In this document: piece by piece, positions 21,525-31,660 of the stretch
Numbering within the stretch: position 1 is the stretch's first letter
Layout of the letters: each line of letters begins with the position of its first letter
From: Aradus depressus
Lineage: Eukaryota > Arthropoda > Insecta > Hemiptera > Aradidae
Reading direction: 5' to 3'
NCBI GenBank assembly: GCA_963662175.1
Contig: OY759224.1
Span: 10,466,550-10,530,549 of the forward strand
Length of the DNA: 64,000 nucleotides
Notes under the pieces: model-generated
Seen by the model: the letters and a program-made list of their open reading frames with translations, nothing else
What the model was told of the DNA's origin: nothing
Databases searched by the model: none
Position numbers and translations under genes: made by a program

Positions 21525-22336
21525 TTTTGTTTTCTACGTGCATTTGATTTAAAAGTTACCTATGCCGATGACACAATGATCGCCTGTCAGCATAGTGTCC
21601 TCTCCGTCGCCATTGAACAGCTCCAGGAAGCCCTGACAGAAGTTTCTCTCTGGTTCTCAAAATGGAGACTAACACTGAACATAGGGAAAACTGAAGCTAA
21701 AATATTCACTCTCCGCAGATTCTCCATAGAAGAACAACGTCAGCTGCAAATTGATGACCTCCCCATTCTCTGGAATCCTAAGGACCAGGTTGTGCGCTAT
21801 CTTGGAGTACTTTTAGATACACGACTCACATGGAAACTACACATTAACAGAAAACTACAGCTAGCTTATTCACGACTTAACACCCTCTACCCTCTCATAA
21901 ACAGAAACACGCCACTTAAACATACGTGTACTATTCTCTTATACAAGACACTCCTACTTCCACTTCTAACATACGCCTGTCCAGTCCGGATCGGTACCAG
22001 CAGCACCAACATGAAACGACTACAAACATTTCAGAATAAAATACTCCGAATAGCAACAAACGCACCCTGGTTTGTGAGGAATCACAAAATCCACGAAGAA
22101 TTGGGTGTTCCTCTTTTTGCAGCTCACATCGAGAAACTAGTGAAGAATCACCACGAAGCCCTTGTGTATTGTTCCGGGGCTGTACATTACAGTCTAGGAG
22201 CGCCTACTCCTGGGAGGCGACTCAAACAAAGACTGTACCAAGACTTTCTATTTTAAATCCTTTATTTATATATTTGTGTATAGCATCTTGTTTTGCTGGT
22301 CCAAATAAATGTTATTATTATTATTATTATTATTAT
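21525..22336 (+). pseudogene. Jockey-clade LINE reverse transcriptase fragment, 5' truncated, with (ATT)n tail
   Basis: The open frame running through 21321-22256 encodes, from about 21545, LKVTYADDTMIAC with the YADD catalytic motif of reverse transcriptase, then WFSKWRLTLNIGKTEAKIF, YLGVLLDTRLTWKLHI, LLLPLLTYACPV and NLR-like MKRLQTFQNKILRIATNAPWFVRN, ending RLYQDFLF and stop at 22256. The enzyme copies LINE RNA at the target site. The endonuclease and the first RT motifs are missing; the first 70 codons of the frame are unrelated. No stop or frameshift interrupts what remains. The 3' UTR ends in an (ATT)n run at 22313-22336, the element tail. Confidence 0.9.
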
Positions 22337-22735
22337 TGTTTTAAAAGAAATGGTTTCTTATTATTTATAGAAAAATAAATATAACTAATTTTTTTTTTTT
22401 TAAATTATTTAATGTGTGTATATTTCTTTTATACATCACAGCTGATGTAATGAATGTATCGACATGAAATTTTAGATTTAAAATCAAAAACCTAAGAAGA
22501 CCATACTAATTAATTATGATCAAAATAAGAGAAAGGAAAGGAAAAAAATTCAACTTTCTGGCGACTCACTTCTTTAAAAAAAATATATATTTATTTATTT
22601 TAACAGTTTTTTTTAATATTTATAATGTGTGTACTTTTTGTACATCACAGCCTACTGTGCTCAAAATTATAGATACAAACAACACTTTGACCTTTAGATT
22701 TCTTATCATGTGGGTAACATTACTTTGAGCACGCT

Positions 22736-22850
22736 TTACTTCGGGAACGTTAAATGACGGTCCCAAGCCTCGTTAATATACCTCTACATTAGATAAATAA
22801 ACCTGAATAGGCAATAGGTCCTTAGGTTCACAACAACCTAACCGGTATAT
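22736..22850 (+). mobile_element. Possible very diverged SINE-1 middle
   Basis: 'gcacgctttacttcgg', 'gaacgttaaatgacggtccc', 'ctctacattagataaataaa' resemble the SINE-1 middle part in order, but no tRNA-like head or 3' end is recognisable. The following 22880-23000 has several 'gggacatgtc' palindromic words not found in SINE-1. Confidence 0.35.
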
Positions 22851-23607
22851 CTAAAACATTATGAATTGACTCTACTAGAGATGTGACAATTGGATCCGGG
22901 ACAATTGAATGAAGTAGAACAGACATGTCTCTAGACACTGTCCCGGGTGGCAGGAGAGTGGTATAGACGGGACATGTCCCATGGGACAGCCACACCCCAG
23001 GTTTCATAACAGTATCCTATCCTATCTTATCAACTTTATCAGAGGGGGCTTTGTTCTCAACCCTTTATGGGAACCCCTTCAACATCATCACCCACTAGTC
23101 CCTCTACACATCCATATTTGTAAGGCTTTGTGAACGGAAACGTATCTCAGTTTTTTTTTTTTTTTTTTTCAATTTTAAAATTGCGATATTTTCGAATAGG
23201 AGAATAATAACATATGAGGAGTTTGAAGCCAGAGCGGACCAACCCACAATTTTTCGGAAAATGAGTTATTACCATCCTGATGTTGGCATAGGTTCCCTTT
23301 TTCAAAACCCGTGTGGATCACTTAGTTTCTTCACTTCAATGATAGATAGCAGCACTTTAAGTTTAGTCCACAAATATTTTGTGCATATATTTTCAAAGTC
23401 CCATTGGATCATACGGTCTTCAAAAACTTTATAGAACACAAAAAGGGATCACTCATCCAATACTATTCTAAAATTTCAAATATAAATAAATATTTGAGGC
23501 CCATTTATGGAGATAAACAAAATGTACTCAATTTTCAATTGCCATTTTCTACCTGTTCAGTTTCAACCAGTTCGTCCGCTCTGGCTCCAAACTCCTCATA
23601 TATGTAA

Positions 23608-23845
23608 TGAAAAAAATAAAAATGTAAGTAAAAGATACAAAAGAATTTTACAATATGCTAGCTTGCTTAGATTGTAAACGTTATTGTGAATGTAATATTT
23701 TTTCAGTGATGTACTTGAAAATGTTCTGGTAGGACGAAATATTGTTGTTGTATGGAAATGAAGAAGAAAAAATAAAGAAAAAGAATAAATGAGACCAAAA
23801 TAAGATGGTAATTATTGAAATACCTACATAAAAATAAAAACAAGA
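23608..23845. repeat. Paralogue of 62.16-62.79 kb lacking the LINE insertion
   Basis: 'ggtaggacgaaatattgttg', 'tgtatggaaat', 'aataaatgagaccaaaa', 'agatggtaattattg' and 'atacctacataaaaataaa' occur in the same order as at 62.2-62.8 kb, but without the 430-bp LINE fragment between 'tatggaaa' and 'taaaaataaag'. So it serves as an unoccupied reference for that insertion. Confidence 0.8.
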
Positions 23846-24417
23846 GGTCTCAAACAATCGTATATATGATACGAAATTGAAGATAAATAAATAAATAAAT
23901 TTTTTTTTTTAACTGAGGCTGCAGGCCCCAATTTAATTCATTTTGCCTGAGGCCCGTGGCTATAGCCACTCCTGCCCATCCTTCGCTATCCAAGTGATTC
24001 GCCTTTCGTTTCTTGTTGAAACCCAGGATGAGTCACTGTCTGAATTCTTGTTTAACTTAAACAGGAAGTGAATTTCGATAGGAAACTGTCAACAGAACTG
24101 AGAGAAGTTAAACATAACAGATTCATCAAGAAGATAATGGAAAACCTGTATATATTTTCCGTTTTTACATTTTTTTTTTTTTTTTTTTTTTTCATTTTCC
24201 CTAGTTATGCAAAATATAGGGGAAGTTTTGTTAACCGTCTGAAAATTATGTTGCGTTTTTGGAATTTCACATGGTCTGAATTCACATATAAAATTGCCTG
24301 TTTACACATTCATTCTGTCGGCAGTTACCGAGAGACAACAATTTTTTTGAATTGAAAACTTCTTTAGCACCCTTGTGTTTTGAAACTCGATGAAACGAAA
24401 AAACGACACTATTGCCT

Positions 24418-24427
24418 TATCTATCTA

Positions 24428-24488
<61 letters not shown>
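24418..24488 (+). repeat. (ATCT)n/(TA)n microsatellite
   Basis: CTATCTATCTATCTA passes into about 30 TA units. Simple sequence, flanked by AT-rich DNA. Confidence 0.95.
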
Positions 24489-24490
<2 letters not shown>

Positions 24491-24630
24491 TTATAACAAT
24501 TGTTTTATTTAGTCATCTGTTTGAATTACTAACATAAGGACTTCTTGTAACTGAAAGTGAAGAGAAAAAAAGTTGTCGATAATGCTTCTCCTCTAGTCTT
24601 GCGACACAAAAAATATAAATAAATAAAACA

Positions 24631-24798
24631 AACTTACTTTTGAAATATTGTCTATTCCACTAAAGATATACATATATACATATATAACTACCGGTTTCGG
24701 CTTTATACCATCGTCAGCTCTAGTTATGAACTAGACCTGACGATGGTATAAAGCCGAAACCGGTAGTTATATATGTATATGTATCTTTAGTGGAATAG
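24631..24798. repeat. Inverted repeat of family P1, split by the fold-back element
   Basis: 24631-24720 is the reverse complement of 24728-24798 continued at 26325-26400. The pair is separated by a short spacer around 'tctagttatgaactag'. Both arms carry the CTGACGATGGTATAAAGCC + GAAACCGG block. Confidence 0.8.
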
Positions 24799-25244
24799 TG
24801 TCACCATATATATATAATATTTTATAATCCTATATCCCGCCTCTAATTCCACGACACACTCACAAACCCATAGTTAGGGGGATATTTTATGTAGAAAATA
24901 ATAAATAACGATGTATTAATATAATGTTGTATAATATAATGTACCTAGAGAATGTTAAAATTGTTTAGAACTTCATGGACCCAAATAAGAAGCTTATAGA
25001 ACAAATAGACTAAATGGAACATTCTAGAAGCAATGGCTTCTATAACGTATACCTTAATATATTTTCTATATAAGAATTGTGAAATTATGTATGGTGTAAT
25101 CATGATAAATATATATAGTAAGATATGGTAAAAATAATATGTAAAGATAAATACCTGTAGATATAGAAAAGTCAGGTTATGTATAGACCTTTTGGAACAT
25201 AGGTCCAGAACATTCGATGGCGCTATATATAGTTCCGATATAGT

Positions 25245-25325
25245 CACTCATAGATATAGTCAGTCACATATAGTCAGAGATAGAGCCATATATAGTCAGT
25301 CAGATATAGTTGATATAGTTATTCA
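25245..25325 (+). repeat. TATAGTCAG-type short tandem repeat
   Basis: Imperfect units 'gatatagtcactcatagata', 'tatagtcagtcacatatagt', 'atagtcagtcagatatagtt' lie just upstream of the putative initiator in the LTR-like core; they may act as promoter or enhancer units. Confidence 0.7.
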
Positions 25326-25602
25326 GTCTCACTCACTATTACCTTGTTATTGTAAATTCTTGTAAAAGCACAGTCTGTTCATTTTATTTATATCCAGTTT
25401 CTTTATTGTTCCTCTGTGTGAGCTGTTGCCCTGTGGTCAATTGTAAGTAGCAAATATATATAAATTTATGTAACTTGTCTGACTTTCTTTAATTTTTTAT
25501 TACGATCTGTCCGACCTTATACATGTAAAAACGCCAGAAATTTCATTTATATTATTTTTTTATTAATTTCGTAATAAACGGTAGCAGATTCGTAATAAAT
25601 GG

Positions 25603-25617
25603 TAGCAGAGCGGAAAC
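25603..25617 (+). promoter_or_regulatory. Primer-binding site, tRNA-iMet type
   Basis: TGGTAGCAGAGC follows the LTR-like block and is a 12-nt complement of the initiator Met tRNA 3' end. A similar 'cggtagcaga' lies 26 nt upstream within a short duplication of 'cgtaataaa'. Confidence 0.65.
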
Positions 25618-25657
25618 AGCATTCGTAAAAAATATACTATATATATATATATTTAGG

Positions 25658-26003
25658 AGGGCGCCGGTAGCTCAGTGGAATGCGTGCTTGACTTCTGAGC
25701 TCAAGGTCGTGGGTTCGTAGCCCGACCGAGGCCCTTAGTTTATTTTATCTGGGAGGTAAAATAAACTTAAGCACGCCGTCCTTCGGATGGGACGTTAAGC
25801 GATGGTCCCGAGCCTGTACGATGTCAGGTACTCGTTAAAGACCCCTACCCTAGATGAATAAAAAATTTAGGGTAGGCAAAATTTAGGACTCCCACAGTAG
25901 AGTCGGGCTCATGTCCACCAGAGTGACGAAAGAGCGCTCTGGTAGTAGGCGATATGACCTCGTAGTTAAAGCCCGGGCATGAGTCATAAAACCTAACCTA
26001 ACC
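25658..26003 (+). mobile_element. SINE-1, full length, inside the fold-back element
   Basis: Complete from AGGGCGCCGGTAGCTCAGTG to the CCTAA units. TATATATATTTA flanks both sides as a likely target duplication. The B box is altered (GGTTCGTAGCC). Its insertion is younger than the host element. Confidence 0.95.
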
Positions 26004-27228
26004 TATATATATTTATCATGATTACCCCATACATAATTTCACAATTCTTATATAGAAAATATATTAAAGTATACGTTATAGAAGCCATTGCTTCTAGAAT
26101 GTTCCATTTAGTCTATTTGTTCTATAAGCTTCTTATTTGGGTCCATGAAGTTCTAAACAATTTTAACATTCTCTATCTACATTATATTATACAACATTAT
26201 ATTAATACATCGTTATTTATTATTTTCTACATAAAATATCCCCCTAACTATGGGTTTGTGAGTGTGTCGTGGAATTTGAGGCGGGATATAGGATTATAAA
26301 ATATTATATATATATATGGTGACAATAGACAATATTTCAAAAATAAGTTTGTTTTATTTATTTATTACAAGTTTCCACAATATGTCCGCGTATCTCAACA
26401 AAAAAGATAATCATGAAAAATTCCATCGCCTCCTCCTCTCCCTCCAAAAAGTTTGGAATTGTGAATTTTTTTAGACTTTTAAGAACTTATTAAGGAAACA
26501 TTTATTTCATACTTTAGTTACCATAAGCCACTCGTGTCATTTGTTGAAATTAAAAACATGGAGTTTGAATAATAAAATATAAAATAATTTTTAAACTTGG
26601 TACCAATATTATAATAAATAAACCCTATAATTATCCCACTCCTGATACTGCATTCGTCACATTCTCTCGCAGTTTCGTTTTCTGAAGGTTTCACTTCTAC
26701 CGCGAGTGAACTGCACGCATGTTTTTTTTTCTCTCATATTCGGAATCTAAAGGTCGAAAAACATTAAATTCCATTGAAAATTCCGCATCGAATTTTTAAC
26801 CGATTACATAACTTCCCCTATACTAAATTGGGGAAGTAAAACTCTAAGTAAGGCACCTATATAATGTTAACTATAATGGTAAATTGTTTTCAGAGAGAGA
26901 GCAACAACTAATTTGATTAATTCGCTCTGGGGAAGTATATTGGCGGGGATTTACTGACGACTTATTATAGATCAAATTATAAGCAATTTGCATATTTCTT
27001 CATTTACATAAGAATATTTCACATTAAGAGTTTAAAAAGAATCTAAGGAAATATTTTATCTTCCTTCTTGTATTTTGTTCGCGTTCAAAATTTCAGCGGG
27101 TTTCTCCAAGAGCAAAGACCATAAATTTATTATACGTTCATAAATAAAATGGTAGGAAATGAAGAGAAGTGGCAGAAATATTGTAGAAGAAGGGTTAGAC
27201 TAGCAATACACGAGAAACCATTTGAGTT

Positions 27229-27650
27229 GGTTATTGTGACTCATGCCCGGGCTTTAACTATGAGGTCATATCGCCTACTACCAGAGCACTCTTTCGTCAC
27301 TCTGTTGGACATGATGCCGACTCTACTATGGGAGTTCTAAATTCACCTAGGATAGGGGTCTTTTAACGAGTACCTGACATCGTACAGACACGGGAGTGAC
27401 GTCAGGATTTATTGTTATCTATCCACGAAGTCAGCAGCTTCTTATATATACCCCCACCAACTCTGCAAAGAGAGCCTCAGTAGTCAAGTAGGTCTTATAG
27501 AGTTAATATCACAGACTAGTGTTTGTATTAAAGAATAAGGTGAAATAAGACAGTGCTTTTAAAACCTTTTTTTTTCTAATCAACACATAACTCGGGACCA
27601 TCACTTAACGTCCCATCCGAAGGACGGTGTGCTTAAGTTCGAGTGAACCA
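27229..27650 (-). mobile_element. SINE-1 copy split by a 185-bp insertion
   Basis: 27229-27405 is the inverted 3' half (ATGCCCGGGCTTTAACTATG ... CATCGTACAGACACGGGA) and 27591-27650 continues with CTCGGGACCATCACTTAACG and TCCGAAGGACGG. The tRNA-like head is missing. Confidence 0.85.
27406..27590 (+). mobile_element. Short solo LTR inside a SINE
   Basis: Begins TGACGTCAGGATTTATTG and ends near TAATCAACACA. It contains a TATA-like 'tcttatatataccc', 'gagagcctcagtagtcaagt' and a polyadenylation-like ATTAAAGAATAA, in the order expected of U3-R-U5. It splits the SINE with the word CGGGA on both sides, a probable 5-bp target duplication. No internal region is present. Confidence 0.6.
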
Positions 27651-27815
27651 AACCTATTATTTTTGTCAACATGGTTTATTGTCGTTCTACTTTAATAGCA
27701 TCTCAGAATTATATTTTATAAGAAATCCAAATGAAGTAATTACAAATTGACATTTATTTATATACATACAATTTTTTTTAAATTGCACGTCATAAAGTTT
27801 ATATTTTTATTAGGA
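27645..27815 (+). repeat. Dispersed repeat A, partial copy
   Basis: 'catctcagaattatatttta', 'aagaaatccaaatgaagtaa' and 'ttgcacgtcataaag' fit repeat A, shortened at both ends. Confidence 0.55.
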
Positions 27816-27819
27816 CCAA

Positions 27820-29160
27820 TCAATGCTGCATTAAACCATAATTGATCATAAAATGGAAATGGGCGTAATCTAGAGTAGTTAATGTTTCTTACCGTATGTT
27901 GAGTAGTTTCGTATCAAAAATATGAATGGAAAGGGAGAACGTTAGGAAGGTAAGTGCCTACATCTAGGGTTCATCATTTACTCATGAGTAGTATCGAATA
28001 AAACTTACGATACTACTAGATATAATTAGTTTTAAACCATGTATGATATATATATACCTATATAATAATAATAAAAAAACACAATACAATTTGAAAGATA
28101 TAAATGAGATATTGTAATGGGCATAAGAAACAAATAAATCAAATCGAATAACATAAAATTAAAAACATACTGAAAATAATAAAAAGCCTTATTAAATAAA
28201 CATACAATTCATTTTTACTAAGGATATAAAACTGCTGGAGACTATTTGTATTCCCACAATTTTCACTTTTTTAAAACACTTTTTGCAATTTGCTGAGATC
28301 GAAACGTTCTAAGTGTAATAAATCCACACTTTCGCCGCAGGACGAGGCATTATAATTTGTAATTGACAAAATGAAATGTAAAAATAAAATAAAATGCTGA
28401 AATCATTATCATGTTCACGGTTCTGTTCAAAAGTAAACAAACCTATTGCTCATTAACAAAATAAGGACGCATCTTGCAGACTGCGTGATCACATCACATG
28501 TGAGGTTATCAGCATCGATATATATCATTTGTCCGCGGACCGTTATTTGAGTTCAGTATTTTATTGCAACAACAAATAAAAGAAAACTGTAAGAAATTAA
28601 ACGGTGAACGATTTTGATGAATTGAAAAATTTATATAATTTTTTTAATTGTTGAAATTTGAAACGAGTATTTTGAATCGATACAAGTAATAGCTATTCGA
28701 TTCCTACTTGGTATCGAAAGAAAAGTAATGATACCAAAAGTATTTGGTATCGTCCAAAAGTATCGATACTTTACTTCTATTTACTTGTATCGATAGATCC
28801 CTACCTACATCAGCCATTACTCGGAAATGTTACTACAGAAAATATGCTTCTAAGAGAGGATGTAGGGACTTGGAAGAGAGGCGAGAGTCGCTGAAGAGAG
28901 ACTGAAGGATTATTTGAAGTGGTACTCGTCCTCTTGGTCGTCGGTAAGTGCCGCTATCTGTCCTCTGTCTTGTCTTCCGGCAGTCTTCCTTCCGTTCTTC
29001 CTTTCTGGACAAAGGATAGCTTCATCTTATCTAGACTAGATGTGACACGCAGACAACACCCATCCAAAAGATTTACTAAATTTATTTCCGATAAAAATAA
29101 AAAGTGTAATATTTCAGAAGACGGAAACACTGATCAGTGAAATAAAACAATCGGTAAATC
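27820..29160. other. No recognised gene
   Basis: AT-rich to 28820. From 28830 to 29140 composition is GC-richer, with a 73-codon open frame on plus beginning at 28919 and a GTAAGT at about 28942. I cannot relate its product to a family. The GAAACG at 28300 and 'cgccgcaggacgaggcat' at 28335 resemble the ends of families P1-P3. Confidence 0.4.
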
Positions 29161-29570
29161 ACTGGTAATGTCCTTCCCCAGCACGAATTAATCAATTATG
29201 TTTTCGCTCTCAAAAACAATCGATGGGGCGCCCATATGAGTTTTGGGGGAGTCTGTAAAAAGAGGTCGAATGTTAGGACCACGTCACATATATATATATA
29301 TATATCTTCAACTTCTCCAGCTATATACAAAGAATAGGGGCAGTTATATAATCGGTTAAAAATTCGATGCGGAAACCAACGGAATTTCATTTTTTCTGAA
29401 CTCCTGATTCCAAAAATGAAAAAGAAATAAATGCTTTCTATTTGTCTGTGAACACGATAATTCCTGAAAACATTGACAGGAAGTTTTATAGATCTAACCA
29501 GGATCCTCTAAGAATGACACCAATTAGTTTTCAGCCAAATCGGTCAAAGAAAGAGGGGATCAGGTGTGAT
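29160..29570. repeat. Dispersed repeat B fragments in both orientations
   Basis: 29163-29240 is the inverted end module ('ttccccagcacgaattaatc', 'tttcgctctcaaaaacaatc'). 29330-29570 is the forward body ('ggggcagttatataatcggt', 'aaattcgatgcggaaacc', 'accaattagttttcagccaa'). Confidence 0.6.
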
Positions 29571-29856
29571 ATAGGTTAGGTTTTATGACTCATGTCCGGG
29601 CTTTAACTACGTTGGACATGAGCCCGACTCTACTGTGTGTAATTTTGCCTACCCTAAATTTTTATTCACCTAGGGCAGGGGTCTTTAAGGAGTACCTGAC
29701 AACGTACAGACCATCGCTTAACGGGTCCGAAGCACGGGATGCTTAAGTTTATTTTACCTTCCAGATAAAATAAACTAAGGGCCTCGGTCGGGTTTCGAAC
29801 CCACGTTCTTGAGCTCAGAAGACAAGCACGCATACCACTGAGCTACCGGCGCCCTC
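29571..29856 (-). mobile_element. SINE-1, nearly full length, with target duplication
   Basis: Starts with inverted telomere-like end ATAGGTTAGGTTTTATGACT and ends with the tRNA-like head. An internal deletion removes the segment around the CCAGAG hairpin. CAGGTGTGAT before and CAGGTTTGAT after it form a 10-bp target duplication with one change. Confidence 0.9.
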
Positions 29857-30100
29857 AGGTTTGATGTATAAAATTACACACATCGTAATTATTAATAATA
29901 TATTATAAAATGAATTATGTTTATTGGTGTAAAAAAACAGCTGTTAAAAATAAAGTAACTAAATTAGTGAATAAATATATGAAGTCGCATTTTGTTTTAG
30001 AACCAACCAAAGAGTGGAGAATAAAAGACGACCATCAGCTGATCTAATTAGGTGGACCAGTCTAAGTTGTGTTGTGGAGGAGAGATGTGAAGGTGGACAA
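29740..30100. repeat. Local duplication, copy 1 (partner 34299-34680)
   Basis: The SINE head plus 230 bp of non-SINE flank ('ttaataatatattataaaat', 'aacagctgttaaaaataaag', 'gaccatcagctgatctaatt') reappear at 34.3-34.7 kb in the same orientation with few changes. Confidence 0.85.
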
Positions 30101-30109
30101 AAAGGGTGT

Positions 30110-30700
30110 GAAATAACAGTAAAATAGATGCGCAAAGGAGGTAATTTTATTTACTTATATGTACATAATATATATGCCCAAAATATCAAAGAATTATAAA
30201 TTAGTTTGTAAGATTTCTTTATAAAAAATAATTTCATTTTTTTTATTTTTCAATATTTAGTTAACTTAATTTATAATGTAGGTTTAAGTAAATAAACCCA
30301 AATACTTGTTCTCTTATTCTATGCTATTTATTTTTCCTGTCAACCCAGTAAGATAATTTATACCTTTGCATTGGATTTAACACTTTTGTAAAAATTTAGA
30401 AAAACAATATGGCATCTCATTATTATATTTAAAAGAAATCCAAATGAAAAGTTTGTTAATTGATTTTTTTTAAATAAAAAAATAAAAAACTTTCTTCAAA
30501 ATTGCACGTCTTGAACTTTCTATATTTTTTAAGGGCCATTTTCGGAAATTACTGTAGAAATCGATATTTAGTAAAATACCAGCTATAATTTCCATAGAAA
30601 ATGTGGGAATTTTATTATTTAATTATATTTAATATTTATTCTTTTTGTTTTTATTATTATCAATTCAATTATTAATTTTATTATTTTTATTTAACATAAT
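30110..30700 (+). repeat. Dispersed repeat A, copy 4
   Basis: 'atatatgcccaaaatatcaa', 'tctatgctatttatttttcc', 'atggcatctcattattatat', 'agaaatccaaatgaaaagtt', 'ttgcacgtcttgaactttct' in canonical order. Confidence 0.75.
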
Positions 30701-31250
30701 TTTTCATTACCACAGAGGGGAGAGGAGTTCAACACAAAACCCCTAATAACTGCCGATGTATTGAATTTATCAGCTCAAAATTTATTATGAGGATTGAGAA
30801 GCCACAGTGTAAATCAAATATGGAGTTGAAGCCCAAACAGTCGATTAGATTTGGAGGGATTTCTTTTTGCTCGATTAATATCAATCCAAAGAATGCGAAA
30901 AAGAGAGATCAGGTGTTTCTACAGTGTGTTCGCGTTTCTCAACACAGGAGAGAACTTTGTTTGATTTGGGTACACAAAATAAGACCCGCTCTCCAAGTGT
31001 GGATACGACTGGGGTATATAACCCCTTTAAAAATTTCATACACTCCCCCCTTACTTAAGACTCGCATATTTGGGGTGTAGAATGAAAGGCCCAGGTTTAC
31101 GAGGCCGTTAAGTCCCCCAGGGCGCCCGGGCTTCCATAGCCCCACAACCGGGGAAGTGTGAATGTACCAACACGCATAAAACCCTCACCTTTACACTTCC
31201 TTGGTCCATGTTTTACGTTTTATTAAACAAAAGTGACTTTTCTCATCCCA
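30700..31250. other. No recognised gene; GC-richer patch
   Basis: Part of 30720-30800 is repeat B. 30880-31180 is GC-richer and has a 97-codon frame on plus starting at 30787 and a 68-codon frame on minus; neither resembles a known domain. Confidence 0.4.
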
Positions 31251-31409
31251 GTTCGAGTCGCTTTCTGTTTCTATTTTAATAAGAATGTTTTCCTGGCTTA
31301 TTAGTAAGCCAAAATTAGGAAAATTATACACGAAGAGCACGGTGAAATAAAATTGAAAAATAATGTTTTCTCTGGGTCGTAAGTTCTCTAAGAAAATGTT
31401 CTCGGTGAC

Positions 31410-31660
31410 TTTTCCTCAGGATGAATAAATCAATAAAGTGTTTGCTCTCCCTCCAAAACCAATTGACCGATTTGGCTAAGAATCAATAGTTGACTTACAT
31501 AAAGGCTTCAAAATCCTTAAACTAAATTTTGTGTCGATACATTCATCACATCGGCAGTTATTGGGATTTTTGAGTTCAACTCTCCTCCGATCCCCTCGTC
31601 TTTATAAGGTTCTAGATAGATATGAAAAATTTCGTGTCGAGTTATCTTATTCACGAACAA
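31410..31660 (-). repeat. Dispersed repeat B, inverted copy
   Basis: 'gtttgctctccctccaaaac', 'gatttggctaagaatcaata', 'tcgatacattcatcacatcg' and 'gagttcaactctcctccgat' are reverse complements of the repeat B body. Confidence 0.65.

Larger units (their letters stand above)
24799..26324. mobile_element. Fold-back element with about 300-bp inverted arms, LTR-like core and ATAG target duplication
   Basis: Ends are TGTCACCATATATATA and its inverse; left arm 24799-25113 and right arm 26007-26324 are reverse complements with few differences. ATAG flanks both ends (24795-24798, 26325-26328), and the P1 sequence reads continuously when the element is removed. The core 25114-25590 looks like the rest of an LTR: TATAGTCAG tandem units, an initiator-like ATTCAGTCTCAC, a T-rich 3' part. 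It is followed by TGGTAGCAGAGC at 25604, complementary to initiator Met tRNA. A SINE-1 copy occupies 25658-26006. Hence an LTR element whose distal LTR is inverted and partial, or a composite fold-back transposon. Confidence 0.75.

Noticed and set aside
24728..24770. Canonical hammerhead ribozyme at the CTGACGA...GAAAC block
   Set aside because: The first pair of stem II is a mismatch and stems I and III cannot be closed convincingly by eye; kept only as a testable finding.
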